A stretch of DNA of 64,000 nt from Planctomycetaceae bacterium (GTDB lineage Bacteria; Planctomycetota; Planctomycetia; Gemmatales; Gemmataceae), in the NCBI GenBank assembly GCA_013823135.1, contig PNLP01000023.1, positions 1 through 64,000 on the forward strand. Reading direction: 5' to 3'. Positions 17,840-26,671 of this stretch are shown piece by piece (position 1 is the first letter of the stretch; each line of letters starts with the position of its first letter). The notes under the pieces were generated by a model. The model saw only the letters and a list, made by a program, of their open reading frames with translations. It had not been told where the DNA came from and made no database searches. The position numbers and the translations under genes were made by a program.

Positions 17840-18847
17840 CTACGCCTCGCGCGGCCGCGCCAGCATCACCACCAAGCGTTCGACCTGGACGCGTTCCGGT
17901 AGCGGATTGCCGCCCTTCAGCCCGATGTTGATCTCGGTCAGCCATTCGGTCAGTTTTTCGAGCCGCCGTCGGCCCAGGTGTTTCACTTGCTTCTCGCAAC
18001 TCTGCCGGGCTTTCTCCCAGTTCGGCACCTTGGCCGCGTTCATCGCCTCGCCCAGGGGCAATCCGTCGAAAACAAACCGCCCCACGGCCGCGAGTTTCCG
18101 CAGTTGTGCCGTAAGCGGGCCGAGGACCGCCATGGGGTCTTCGCCTTCCGTGAACAGTTCTTCGAGAATGCTCAGCGCTTCGCCGGGTTTTCCCTCGCCG
18201 ACGGCGTCCATGATGCGGAACACGTCCGCGGCCTTGCTGCGGCCGACGAGCTTCGCCACGTCCGCGGCGGCGATAGCGGGCTTCGCACCGGCGGCACTCG
18301 CGAGCTTGCCGAGTTCCTGGTCGATCAGCCCCATTCCTGTGCCGACCAGTTCGACAAGCATTTCCGCCGCGTCGAGGGCGAGTTTCTTGTTGTGGCGAGT
18401 CTTGGCCCACTCGACGCACCACGCCGGCAGCTTGTATGGCGGCGGCGACTTGCACGAGATCTTCCCGCCGTCCGGCAACGCCTTGGCGAGTTTCGTCGTT
18501 TCGGGGAAGGTCTTCACGTCGAGAATCAGCACGCCGACGGAACTGGGTTTGGTGGCGTATTGTTCCAGCGTTTGCCGGTGTTCGGTGACGAACGGATCAG
18601 CGTTCTCGACGATGACGACCCGGCACGGCGCAAGGAACGGCAGCGTGTCGAGCTCGTTGCGGATGGTGGAGAAGTCGAGCTTCTCGCCAACATATACGGA
18701 CATGGCGAACGATGGGTCGGCATCGCCGAGGGCGTTCGCGATGATGCGATCGCGAGCGAGGCGTTTGAGGAAGTCTTCATCGCCGGAAAGAACGTAGATG
18801 GGCTGGCGTTTCGGGTTCGCGGTGGCGAGGAAGGGTAGGGCGTCCAT
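17840..18847 (-). CDS. holA: DNA polymerase III delta subunit
   Basis: 335 residues, ATG 18847. Clamp-loader delta subunit, which opens the beta clamp during loading. Family features are the N-terminal PIYVLSGDEDFLKRLARDRI, the LPFLAPCRVVIVENAD segment (clamp-interaction region) and the C-terminal helical collar. It follows nnrE after 30 bases, so it is probably read with the eda-kdgK-nnrE group. Confidence 0.88.
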   Translation of the reverse strand: MDALPFLATANPKRQPIYVLSGDEDFLKRLARDRIIANALGDADPSFAMSVYVGEKLDFSTIRNELDTLPFLAPCRVVIVENADPFVTEHRQTLEQYATKPSSVGVLILDVKTFPETTKLAKALPDGGKISCKSPPPYKLPAWCVEWAKTRHNKKLALDAAEMLVELVGTGMGLIDQELGKLASAAGAKPAIAAADVAKLVGRSKAADVFRIMDAVGEGKPGEALSILEELFTEGEDPMAVLGPLTAQLRKLAAVGRFVFDGLPLGEAMNAAKVPNWEKARQSCEKQVKHLGRRRLEKLTEWLTEINIGLKGGNPLPERVQVERLVVMLARPREA

Positions 18848-18877
18848 GTCTTTTTCGCGCTCCGCTTCGCGTCGCGG

Positions 18878-19582
18878 CTAAACGGGAATTCGGTTGCGGT
18901 ATTCTTCCACCAACACCCGGGGCACGCCAATATCGATCACGTGAACTTCGCCGAGCCACTCGCGCGACGCCGGGTTGAGGAACCCGCGTTTCGGCGCGAC
19001 AAACGTCGCCGTATGCGTCGCGCGAATCGTCGGCCCGAGCGGTTCGCCGGTGTCACAATCGAGCCCCGACGGAATATCGACCGCGAGAACGGGCACGCCA
19101 GAATCGTTCACCACGCCGACAAGCCAGTCGAACGGTGCCGCGAGTGGTCGCGACAAACCCGTGCCGAAGAGCGCATCGACCACCCATCCGGATTCCTGAA
19201 ACCCCTGGCGGACGAACAAGTCGCGGTGTGGCTGGTCGAAGTAATCAGGGCGGTACTGTGTGAAGTGAATTCCCGCGGTGTACAGGATATCGAAGTTGAT
19301 ATCGGCGTCGCCGGCGGTGCGGTTGTGCCTCGCCAGGACGTGGACGTTCACCGGCCAGCCGTGGTTGTCGAGATGCCGGGCGATGACGAAGCCGTCGCCG
19401 CCGTTGTTGCCGGGGCCGCACAGAATCGCCGTCGGCTTGCGTTCCGGGTTCAACTGCATCAAGAGTTCGGCACACCCGCGACCGGCGTTCTCCATGAGCA
19501 CGACGCCGGGCACACCGAACCCGTCGATCGCGCGGCGATCGAGTTCGCGAACCTCGGCCCGGGACAGGGTGAATGGTGTCAT
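18878..19582 (-). CDS. nnrE: NAD(P)H-hydrate epimerase
   Basis: 234 residues from ATG 19582, which overlaps the upstream kinase stop (ATGA). YjeF_N domain: the NAENAGR-like MENAGRGCAELL, the glycine loop GPGNNGGDGFVIARHL, VVDALFGTGLSRPL and VDIPSGLDCDTG are all present. Epimerises damaged R-NAD(P)HX so that the partner dehydratase can repair it. Only the epimerase half is present; a separate dehydratase (YjeF_C) is not in the window. Confidence 0.9.
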   Translation of the reverse strand: MTPFTLSRAEVRELDRRAIDGFGVPGVVLMENAGRGCAELLMQLNPERKPTAILCGPGNNGGDGFVIARHLDNHGWPVNVHVLARHNRTAGDADINFDILYTAGIHFTQYRPDYFDQPHRDLFVRQGFQESGWVVDALFGTGLSRPLAAPFDWLVGVVNDSGVPVLAVDIPSGLDCDTGEPLGPTIRATHTATFVAPKRGFLNPASREWLGEVHVIDIGVPRVLVEEYRNRIPV

Positions 19583-20562
19583 CGCTTGATCCGCAAACCC
19601 TGACCCTTGAGCGCGGCCTCGACCTCGTCGCGGTTGATCCACGGAATGTCGCCGGGAATGGTGTGCTTGAGTGCACCCATCGCGGCACCGTAGTCGATCG
19701 CCTTCTTCAGGTCGCCGTCGAGCAAGCCGTGAATCAGGCCGGATGCCAGCGCATCGCCTGTACCGAGGCGGTCCACGATTTCCGCCTCGTACCACGCCGA
19801 TTCGCGCGTGACTCCCGCTGAATACCCGATCGCCGCGAACTTGTTCTTCCAGACCAGATCGGCCTCGCGGCGCGTGCCGACCACCGTCGTCACGCCGAAC
19901 TTCTCGACGAGTTGCTTCGCCACGTCGGTGAAGTCCTTGCCGGTGATGCCGAAGAGGTGTTCCGCGTCGGCCTCGCTGGCGATCAGCACGTCGCACATCG
20001 GCAGCAACAGTCCCATCACTTGCGAGGCGTGCTCGCGGGTCCACAGCTTCGACCGGTAGTTCAGATCGACGCTCACTTGCAGGTTCGCGGCCTTTGCGGC
20101 CGTCATGGCTTCGTCCACGACTTCCGCAGCCCCGCAACTCAGCGCTGCGGTGATTCCGGTCACGTGGAACCACCGCGCCTCGGTGAAGATCTTGGGCCAG
20201 TCGAACAAGCCGCAACGCACGCCCGCGATGGCGGAATCCTTGCGGTCGTACAGGATGGAACTCGGTCGCGGTGATGCGCCGAATTCGAGGAAGTACAGCC
20301 CGCAGCGGGCATCGGGAACGAACTGCACATGATCGGTAGCAACGCCCGCCTCACGAACGCGGTTGGCGATGAGCTTGCCGAGCGGATTATCGGGCAGACG
20401 CGATACCCACGACGCCGTGCGGCCGAGGCGGGTGAGGCCCGCCGCGGTGTTGAACTCCGCGCCGCCGATTTCGAGGTCGAGCGAGCGAGCCTGTTCTAAC
20501 CGCTGGAAATGCGGCGGCGCGAGCCGCACCATGACTTCGCCGAAGGCAATGAGATCGGGCAT
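19579..20562 (-). CDS. kdgK: PfkB-family sugar kinase, probably 2-keto-3-deoxygluconate kinase
   Basis: 327 residues from ATG 20562. PfkB fold: N-terminal GEVMVRLAPP, GGAEFNTAAGLTRLG, and the C-terminal GTGDALASGLIHGLL with the catalytic Asp and anion hole. It phosphorylates a ketose or keto-acid sugar with ATP. The assignment to KDG kinase rests on the neighbouring KDPG aldolase, which uses the product. The stop overlaps nnrE. Confidence 0.8.
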   Translation of the reverse strand: MPDLIAFGEVMVRLAPPHFQRLEQARSLDLEIGGAEFNTAAGLTRLGRTASWVSRLPDNPLGKLIANRVREAGVATDHVQFVPDARCGLYFLEFGASPRPSSILYDRKDSAIAGVRCGLFDWPKIFTEARWFHVTGITAALSCGAAEVVDEAMTAAKAANLQVSVDLNYRSKLWTREHASQVMGLLLPMCDVLIASEADAEHLFGITGKDFTDVAKQLVEKFGVTTVVGTRREADLVWKNKFAAIGYSAGVTRESAWYEAEIVDRLGTGDALASGLIHGLLDGDLKKAIDYGAAMGALKHTIPGDIPWINRDEVEAALKGQGLRIKR

Positions 20563-20579
20563 GGCGTCTTGTGGATTGT

Positions 20580-20646
20580 GAGCCACGGGGTTCATCCCCG
20601 TGGGTGTTTGGTAACCTCAGACCACGGGGATGAACCCGTGGCTCGC
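20580..20646. repeat. Family B inverted-repeat element
   Basis: Arms 20580-20603 and 20622-20646 (GAGCCACGGGGTTCATCCCC and its inverse) around an 18-base loop; each arm is palindromic. Lies between eda and kdgK. A second copy is at 45264-45330. Confidence 0.85.
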
Positions 20647-20653
20647 AATGTGT

Positions 20654-21301
20654 TCAACCGGCTTTGTGCTTCTGCACAATCTCGACGTACTGTTTCGCCA
20701 GTGCGGTGATCTTGGCGAAGTCGCGGGTAGCCACAAGTTTCGGGTCCACCATCTGGCTGCCGACGCCGAGGCACACGGCCCCGGCCTTCAGGAATTCGCC
20801 GGCGGTCGTGAGATCGACGCCACCCGTCGGCATCAGTTTCACCTGCGGCAGCGGGCCACGCATCGCCTTGAAGAACGCTGGGCCGACCACTTCCGCCGGG
20901 AAGATCTTCACGATGTCCGCACCGGCTTCCCACGCGGTCACCACTTCCGTGGGCGTGAACGCGCCGGGCATGATGAGCTTATCGTAGCGCCGGCACATCT
21001 TGATGACGTCGAGGTTCAGACTTGGTGAAACCAGGAATTCCGCACCCGCCAGGAACGCGGCACGGGCCGTTTCGGGGTCGAGCACGGTGCCCGCTCCGAG
21101 CAGAATGCGGTCGCCGAGTTGCTGCTTCGCGGCACGGATCACGTCGAGTGCGTTCGGCACCGTGAGCGTGACCTCGGCCACGGTGACACCACCGTCGGCG
21201 AGTGCCTTCACGACTTCGACAAGGGGACCGGGATCGGAATGCCGCACCACGGCGACGATGCCACAATCCAGAACCCGTTGGAGATGTTTTTCGCGGCTCA
21301 T
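20654..21301 (-). CDS. eda: KDPG/KHG aldolase
   Basis: 215 residues, ATG 21301. Cleaves 2-keto-3-deoxy-6-phosphogluconate to pyruvate and glyceraldehyde 3-phosphate. Schiff-base Lys132 in DIVKIFPAE, catalytic Glu43 (VAEVTL), the LLGAGTVL and LMPTGGV phosphate-binding turns are in place. With the kinase downstream it forms a two-step KDG degradation module, as in hexuronate or alternative Entner-Doudoroff pathways. Confidence 0.92.
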   Translation of the reverse strand: MSREKHLQRVLDCGIVAVVRHSDPGPLVEVVKALADGGVTVAEVTLTVPNALDVIRAAKQQLGDRILLGAGTVLDPETARAAFLAGAEFLVSPSLNLDVIKMCRRYDKLIMPGAFTPTEVVTAWEAGADIVKIFPAEVVGPAFFKAMRGPLPQVKLMPTGGVDLTTAGEFLKAGAVCLGVGSQMVDPKLVATRDFAKITALAKQYVEIVQKHKAG

Positions 21302-21343
21302 GCGAAGATTGTATTAGCCCTGGATTAAAGGCAAAAGACAGAG

Positions 21344-21447
21344 CTAACCACAGAGGCACAGAGACACAGAGAAGACGAGAGGAAAACAGTTCTTTGAAGA
21401 ATGTTCTTTCTTCGGTCTTCTCTGTGTCTCTGTGCCTCTGTGGTTAG
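21344..21447. repeat. Family E inverted-repeat element, 33-bp perfect arms
   Basis: Arms 21344-21376 and 21415-21447 (CTAACCACAGAGGCACAGAG and its inverse) are perfect complements with a 38-base loop. It sits in the shared upstream region of the divergent eda and metH genes, where a terminator would not be expected. Confidence 0.9.
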
Positions 21448-21557
21448 TCCTCTTCTCTGATCCAGGCGAACCTGTCGCCTTCCGAGCGAATCCTTCTAAG
21501 AACTCGCGCCAATTTCGGTACAACTACATGTGACCCTTTCACAGCACGGACCCGCTC

Positions 21558-24500
21558 ATGCCAGCAGCCTTCCGCCACCCATTCCTCGATCTGGCCCGCG
21601 AACGTGTCGTCATTCTCGATGGCGGCATGGGAACGAGCCTCCACAAGTACAAACCGACCGACAAGGACTGGGGCTACGCGCCGAACGGCAAGCACCTGAT
21701 GAACCTCTCGGATGCGCTCGTTTACACGCACCCCGAGTGGATCAAGGACATTCACCGCGGGTTCTTCGCGGCGGGTTGCGACGGCGTCGAAACGAACACG
21801 TTCAACGCCTCGCAAATCGTGCTCGACGACTTCGGGATGGGCGACAAGCTCATCGAGATCAACCGGTTGAACATCCGGCTCGCGAAGGAAGCGGCTGCGG
21901 AGTTCGCCACGCCGGATCGCCCGCGATTCGTGATCGGCTCCATCGGGCCGGGCACGAAGATGCCCTCCATCATCGACCCCGCCATCTGGATTGACTTCGA
22001 CTCGCTCGCGGAAGCGTATCGCGCACAGATTCGCGTCATGATCGAAGAACGGGTCGATGCCATCCTCATCGAGACGTGTTTCGACCTGCTGCAAGCGAAG
22101 TGCGTGGCCATCACCGCCATCGAGGAGATGAAACGCGCCGGTGTGCGGCTGCCGCTGATGGTGCAACTCACGATCATCGACGCCAACCAGAAGATGCTTC
22201 CCGGTACGGACATCCCCGCGGCACTGGTTGCACTCGAACCGCTGGACGAAATCGACGTCATCGGCATGAACTGCGGCGTCGGCCCGGACCTGATGCTCGA
22301 TAGCATCAGGCACCTGAGCCGCCATTGCGGCAAGATGCTCAGTGTGCTGCCGAATGCCGGGCTGCCCGAGACTCGCGGCGACGAAACTTACTTTCCGATG
22401 ACCCCCGCCATCGTCGCGGAGTGGCTGGAGCGGTTCGTCGGCGAGTTCGGCGTGAACATCATCGGCGGCTGTTGCGGCACCAACAAGGATCACCTCGCGG
22501 AAGTGGCGAAGCGAATTCACGGCAAGAAGCCGACGCCACGCACGCCGAAGTATCTGCCGATGGTGTCGAGCCTGTTGGCCGGGCAAGACCTGCTCACGGA
22601 ACCGCGACCGCTGCTGGTCGGCGAACGCACGAACACGAACGGTTCGCGGAAGTTCAAGCAGTTGCTCGAAAAGGAAGACTGGCACGGCCTCACCGAAATG
22701 GCCCGCGAGCAGGAACGCGAAGGGGTTCACGTGCTCGACGTGTGCGTCGATTACGTCGGCCGCGACGGCGTGCGCGACATGCGCGAGACGATCAAGCGTT
22801 ACAACGCCGTGCTGACGAAGCCGATCATGCTCGACAGCACGGAAGTCAACGTGATCGAGGCCGGGCTGAAGCTGTGTTCTGGCAAGGCGATCATCAACTC
22901 GATCAACCTCGAAGACGGTCGCAAGACACTCGACCCGAAGACGATCCTCGCCAAGAAGTACGGGGCGGGGCTCGTTGCGCTCACGATCGACGAAAAGGGC
23001 CAGGCCGACACCGCACAGTGGAAGTTCGAGGTCGCCGCCCGCATCTACGATATCGTCGTGAACGAGTACGGCATCCCACCGACCGACCTGATGTTCGATC
23101 CGCTCGTGTTCCCGGTTTCCACGGGGATGGAGCAGACCCGCAAGTCGGCCATCGAGACGTTCGAGTCGATCCGCCTCATCAAGCAGAATCTGCCGGGGGC
23201 GCTCACGCACGTCGGGCTGTCAAACTGCTCGTTCGGGCTGACGCCGTACACGCGGCAAGTGCTCAACAGCATGTACCTGCACTACGCCCTGGAATACGGC
23301 CTCGACTCGGCGATTCTGCACGCCGCGAAGATCATGCCGCTGTCCAGCATCGACGACACCGGCAAGGAACTCTGCCGTCGTTTGTTGTTCGACGACCGTT
23401 CCACCGGTGACCCGCTGCAAGAGTTGATGGCCCACTACGCCGACAAGAAAACCGAGTCGAAGAAAGGCCAATCGCTCGGCGAGACCGTTGAGGAACGCTT
23501 ACGACAAGCCATCATCCAGGGTCGGCGTGAAACGCTTATCGCGGACCTGGACCTGGCACGCGAACGTTACTCGCCGCTGGACATCATCAACAAGGTGCTG
23601 CTCGACGGCATGAAGGTCGTGGGCGACCTGTTCGGCAGCGGGCAGATGCAGTTGCCGTTCGTGCTGCAATCGGCGGAAGTGATGAAGGCCGCCGTCGCGT
23701 ACCTCGAAAAATTCATGGAGAAGGTTCAGGGTTCCGAGAAGGGGAAGATCGTGCTCGCCACGGTGAAGGGTGACGTTCACGACATCGGCAAGAACCTCGT
23801 GGACATCATCCTCACGAACAACGGCTACAAGGTCTACAACCTCGGCATCAAGCAGCCGGTGGAAAGCATGATCGCGGAGTTCCAGAAGCAGGACGCCGAC
23901 GCCATCGGCATGTCGGGACTGCTGGTGAAGTCGACCGTCATCATGAAGGAAGACCTCATCACGCTGAACGAACGCGGGCTGGCTCCGCCCGTGATCCTGG
24001 GCGGCGCGGCGCTGAACCGTCGCTACGTCGAACACGACCTGCGAGCGATCTATCGCGGCGACCTGCACTACGGCTCGGATGCGTTCGAGGGCTTGCGGGT
24101 GATGGACGAACTGGCCGCGCGAAAGAAGATCCAGCGGGTCGGCAGCGTCGCGCTCAAGGGGATGGCGCAATCCTCGCAGAACCGCGACCCGGCGAGCGGG
24201 GGACGTCAGTCCCCTGTTGTGCTGGTCAATGGGACGACGAACAAGAAAGAACAGGGGACTGACGTCCCCCGCTCGCCAAAACCAGACCTCCCCCCGCGTT
24301 CGCCCGGTCTCACGCGTGCCGCGAACATCCCGGTGCCGCCGTTCTTCGGGTCGCGTATCCGCACGGATTTCGACATGCGAACCGTGTTCGAGTTCCTCAA
24401 CGAACGCACGCTGTTCAGCACGCAGTGGGGCTTCGAAAAGGGCGGCGTCGATCCGAAGGTGTATGCCGATCAGATCGCGAACACGGCCGAACCTGCACTC

Positions 24501-25151
24501 GCACGGCTCAAGGAGTACGTGCTGCGCGAGAGCATCCTGCAGCCGGCGGTGACATACGGGTTCTTCCCGGCGGCGAGCGACGGCACCAAGCTCACCATCT
24601 TCGAGGACGACTTCACGACGGAACGCGTGTCGTTCAACTTCCCGCGTCAGGAGTTCGGCGACTTCCTCTGCCTCGCGGATTACGTCGAACCGCTGCGTGA
24701 TGGCAAGGCGGTCGATTATGTCTCATTCATGGCCGTGACGATGGGCCACGAGATCACGAAGGCGTGCAACAAGCTCCGCGCCGAGGACAAGTACCAGGAT
24801 TACCTGTTCCTGCACGGCCTGGGAGTCGAGTCAACCGAAGCGCTGGCCGAACTATTCCACCGCGACCTGCGCCGCGAGTGGGGGATCGGTGGCGACGACT
24901 CGCCCGAGATCCGCAAGCTGTTCAAGGGGCACTACCGTGGCCGGCGCTATGCGTTCGGCTACCCGGCGTGCCCGAACCTCGACGACCAGGCTCCGCTGTT
25001 CACGCTGATCGACCCGACCCGCGTCGGCATCACACTAACGGACACGTTCCAGCTCGAACCGGAGCAGAGCACGACCGCGATCATCGTTCACCACCCGAAA
25101 GCGAAGTACTTCAACGTGACCGTGTCGCAAGGCTGCGTGGTGACCGAGTGA
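21558..25151 (+). CDS. metH: Cobalamin-dependent methionine synthase
   Basis: 1197 residues. Transfers methyl from 5-methyl-THF to homocysteine through methylcobalamin. Order of domains: homocysteine-binding barrel with Zn ligands Cys239, Cys305 and Cys306 (GGCCGT); pterin-binding barrel (about 340-620); cobalamin cap and Rossmann domain with lower-ligand His741 in DVHDIGKNL; AdoMet activation domain (about 920-1197, ending GYPACPNLDDQ onward). Length is close to E. coli MetH (1227). Residues 878-907, the linker before the activation domain, are encoded by an inserted family A repeat. ATG 21558. Confidence 0.95.
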   Translation: MPAAFRHPFLDLARERVVILDGGMGTSLHKYKPTDKDWGYAPNGKHLMNLSDALVYTHPEWIKDIHRGFFAAGCDGVETNTFNASQIVLDDFGMGDKLIEINRLNIRLAKEAAAEFATPDRPRFVIGSIGPGTKMPSIIDPAIWIDFDSLAEAYRAQIRVMIEERVDAILIETCFDLLQAKCVAITAIEEMKRAGVRLPLMVQLTIIDANQKMLPGTDIPAALVALEPLDEIDVIGMNCGVGPDLMLDSIRHLSRHCGKMLSVLPNAGLPETRGDETYFPMTPAIVAEWLERFVGEFGVNIIGGCCGTNKDHLAEVAKRIHGKKPTPRTPKYLPMVSSLLAGQDLLTEPRPLLVGERTNTNGSRKFKQLLEKEDWHGLTEMAREQEREGVHVLDVCVDYVGRDGVRDMRETIKRYNAVLTKPIMLDSTEVNVIEAGLKLCSGKAIINSINLEDGRKTLDPKTILAKKYGAGLVALTIDEKGQADTAQWKFEVAARIYDIVVNEYGIPPTDLMFDPLVFPVSTGMEQTRKSAIETFESIRLIKQNLPGALTHVGLSNCSFGLTPYTRQVLNSMYLHYALEYGLDSAILHAAKIMPLSSIDDTGKELCRRLLFDDRSTGDPLQELMAHYADKKTESKKGQSLGETVEERLRQAIIQGRRETLIADLDLARERYSPLDIINKVLLDGMKVVGDLFGSGQMQLPFVLQSAEVMKAAVAYLEKFMEKVQGSEKGKIVLATVKGDVHDIGKNLVDIILTNNGYKVYNLGIKQPVESMIAEFQKQDADAIGMSGLLVKSTVIMKEDLITLNERGLAPPVILGGAALNRRYVEHDLRAIYRGDLHYGSDAFEGLRVMDELAARKKIQRVGSVALKGMAQSSQNRDPASGGRQSPVVLVNGTTNKKEQGTDVPRSPKPDLPPRSPGLTRAANIPVPPFFGSRIRTDFDMRTVFEFLNERTLFSTQWGFEKGGVDPKVYADQIANTAEPALARLKEYVLRESILQPAVTYGFFPAASDGTKLTIFEDDFTTERVSFNFPRQEFGDFLCLADYVEPLRDGKAVDYVSFMAVTMGHEITKACNKLRAEDKYQDYLFLHGLGVESTEALAELFHRDLRREWGIGGDDSPEIRKLFKGHYRGRRYAFGYPACPNLDDQAPLFTLIDPTRVGITLTDTFQLEPEQSTTAIIVHHPKAKYFNVTVSQGCVVTE
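24191..24277. repeat. Family A element inserted in frame in metH
   Basis: 28-bp perfect arms (24191-24218, 24250-24277) and a 31-base loop, 87 bases in all, exactly 29 codons' worth, so the frame is kept. Translated as PASGGRQSP at the left arm. It falls in the linker between the cobalamin and activation domains. Confidence 0.92.
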
Positions 25152-25513
25152 AGAGAAGACACAACCAAACACCGAGAAGATGTTGGGTTTGAAAACCCTG
25201 ATTTCTCCTCTGTGTTTGGTTGTCTCTCTGTGCTCTCTGTGGCTGAATTCTTGGTTTTGATCCGCTGGCAAAATGAGAAAAATCGCAAATCCCGTCAGAA
25301 TTGCTCCTTGACTGCAGACACAAACCGGTCTTAAAGTGGATGTTAGAGGATGGCAGCGGCAGGCTGCGCAGAAACCCTCCCCAGATTGGGGACGATTCGG
25401 GGAAATGGTTTTTTCGGCCACGCCCACGGAGTCGTGTGGATTTGACCCCAGAGGAATGGAGGACAGGCGGGAACGCCGACCCGCCGTTATCACTTACGGA
25501 AAGATAGACACCA
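25152..25513. other. metH-csrA intergenic region with imperfect inverted repeat
   Basis: 362 bases without a gene. It holds ACAACCAAACAC at 25161-25172 with its inverse at 25212-25223, and an internal GGGTTT/AAACCC dyad at 25185-25198, together a plausible metH terminator. Further on lie the candidate csrA promoter (25308-25337) and a leader of about 170 bases. Confidence 0.6.
25308..25337 (+). promoter_or_regulatory. Candidate sigma-70 promoter for csrA
   Basis: TTGACT at 25308-25313, an 18-base spacer, and TAAAGT at 25332-25337. Orientation and position fit csrA. The long leader would allow post-transcriptional control. Confidence 0.4.
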
Positions 25514-25723
25514 ATGCTCGTACTGTCCAGAAAAAAAAACGAGTCGATCATCATCAATAACGACATCGTCATCACGGTCATCGAGATCCGTGGCGACAAG
25601 GTTCGGCTGGGTATTGTTGCTCCCAAAGACGTACCAGTTCACCGCGAAGAAGTGTACGAGGCGATTCACGGAGTGAAGTCACAGCCAGCCGTGGGAGAGG
25701 CGAACGACCAGCCCCGATCCTGA
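25514..25723 (+). CDS. csrA: Carbon storage regulator CsrA
   Basis: 69 residues from ATG 25514. The MLVLSRKKNESIIINNDIVITV start, IRGDKVRLGI and the PVHREEVYEAI helix are the CsrA/RsmA signature; the RNA-binding Arg at position 6 and the VHREE Arg are present. It binds GGA motifs in mRNA leaders. About 13 extra residues lie at the C-terminus. GGAAAG upstream is a weak ribosome-binding site. Confidence 0.92.
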   Translation: MLVLSRKKNESIIINNDIVITVIEIRGDKVRLGIVAPKDVPVHREEVYEAIHGVKSQPAVGEANDQPRS

Positions 25724-25876
25724 ACCGCATCGCCTCTCGCCCTCACTTCTCCACCCGTCACTGGCGACCGCTCTGATCTCGCCCGCAAACACTGACAATA
25801 GCCTGAACTCCCACGCCAACAATCACGACGCCATGCGTCTTGTGGCGATCCGTACCGAATGCGTCGGAACATAAAC

Positions 25877-26006
25877 GGATTAACCACAGAGCCACAGAGA
25901 GCACAGAGGGAAGACATAAGACCGAGAGAATAGTTTTTGTTCAAAACCCTGCATTCTCTCGGTGTTGGTCTTCTCTCTGTGCTCTCTGTGACTCTGTGGT
26001 TAATCC
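25877..26006. repeat. Family E inverted-repeat element between csrA and rplK
   Basis: 130 bases; outer arms start GGATTAACCACAGAG and end with the inverse, with further complementarity (ACCGAGAGAA / TTCTCTCGGT) inside. It lies between the convergent csrA and rplK genes and related sequence is at 21344-21447. Confidence 0.85.
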
Positions 26007-26020
26007 TGTTTTGTTGCTTC

Positions 26021-26485
26021 TCAGCCCTGAACGACGATGCCCATGCTGCGGGCAGTGCCTTCGATGATGCGGGCCGCGTGTTCGAGGTCGCGGGCGTTGA
26101 GGTCGGTGAGCTTCTTCTTGGCGATCTCGGTGATCTGCGCCTTGGTCAGCGAGAAGCCCTTGTACTTGCCGCCCTTCTTCGAGTCGGCCGGGATCACTTC
26201 CTTGCCCTGCTTTTTGCCGGCCGGAATCTTCGCCGCGAGCTTGATCAGAACCGCTGCGGGCGGGCTCTTGATCTTGAACTCGAAGCTGCGGTCCGAATAG
26301 ACCGTGATGATAACCGGGAGCATCAGCCCCTTCGTATCCGGGTTGTTCGTCTTGTCGTTGAACTGCTTCACGAACATACCGATGTTCACGCCGTGGGCAC
26401 CGAGAGCCGGGCCGACGGGCGGTGCCGGGGTGGCCGAGCCGCCTGGGCACTGGAGCTTGACGTAAGCGGTAACCTGCTTTGCCAT
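26021..26485 (-). CDS. rplK: Ribosomal protein L11
   Basis: 154 residues. Complete N-terminal (KLQCPGGSATPAPPVGPALGAHGVNI) and C-terminal rRNA-binding domains (KGFSLTKAQITEIAKKKL, GTARSMGI). Part of the GTPase-associated centre where EF-Tu and EF-G act. Last gene of the tuf-secE-nusG-rplK run. rplA, rplJ and rplL, which usually follow, are absent; the next gene is the convergent csrA. Confidence 0.96.
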   Translation of the reverse strand: MAKQVTAYVKLQCPGGSATPAPPVGPALGAHGVNIGMFVKQFNDKTNNPDTKGLMLPVIITVYSDRSFEFKIKSPPAAVLIKLAAKIPAGKKQGKEVIPADSKKGGKYKGFSLTKAQITEIAKKKLTDLNARDLEHAARIIEGTARSMGIVVQG

Positions 26486-26583
26486 GATCTTCCTAGGAAA
26501 CGCCCTGCCGCGCGCGCCGGACCAGGGTCGTTACGGTTGCCAAAAACAACACGCCCTCTCCGTCGCGGGGAAAGGTCGTGATT

Positions 26584-26671
26584 GACGATTGCAGATTTAT
26601 GATTTTTGATTGAAGATACCAGCGGTTCTGTGTCTTCAAATCATCAATCAAAAATCTGCAATCATAAATTC
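26584..26671. repeat. Family F inverted-repeat element between rplK and nusG
   Basis: GATTGCAGATTT...TTGATTGA on the left is mirrored by TCAATCAAAAATCTGCAATC on the right, with a gap. AT-rich, unlike the surrounding genes. A related element is at 30826-30924. Confidence 0.75.

Noticed and set aside
21444..23210. Minus-strand ORF of 588 codons
   Set aside because: Antisense to metH, whose Zn-binding and homocysteine motifs are unmistakable in this interval.
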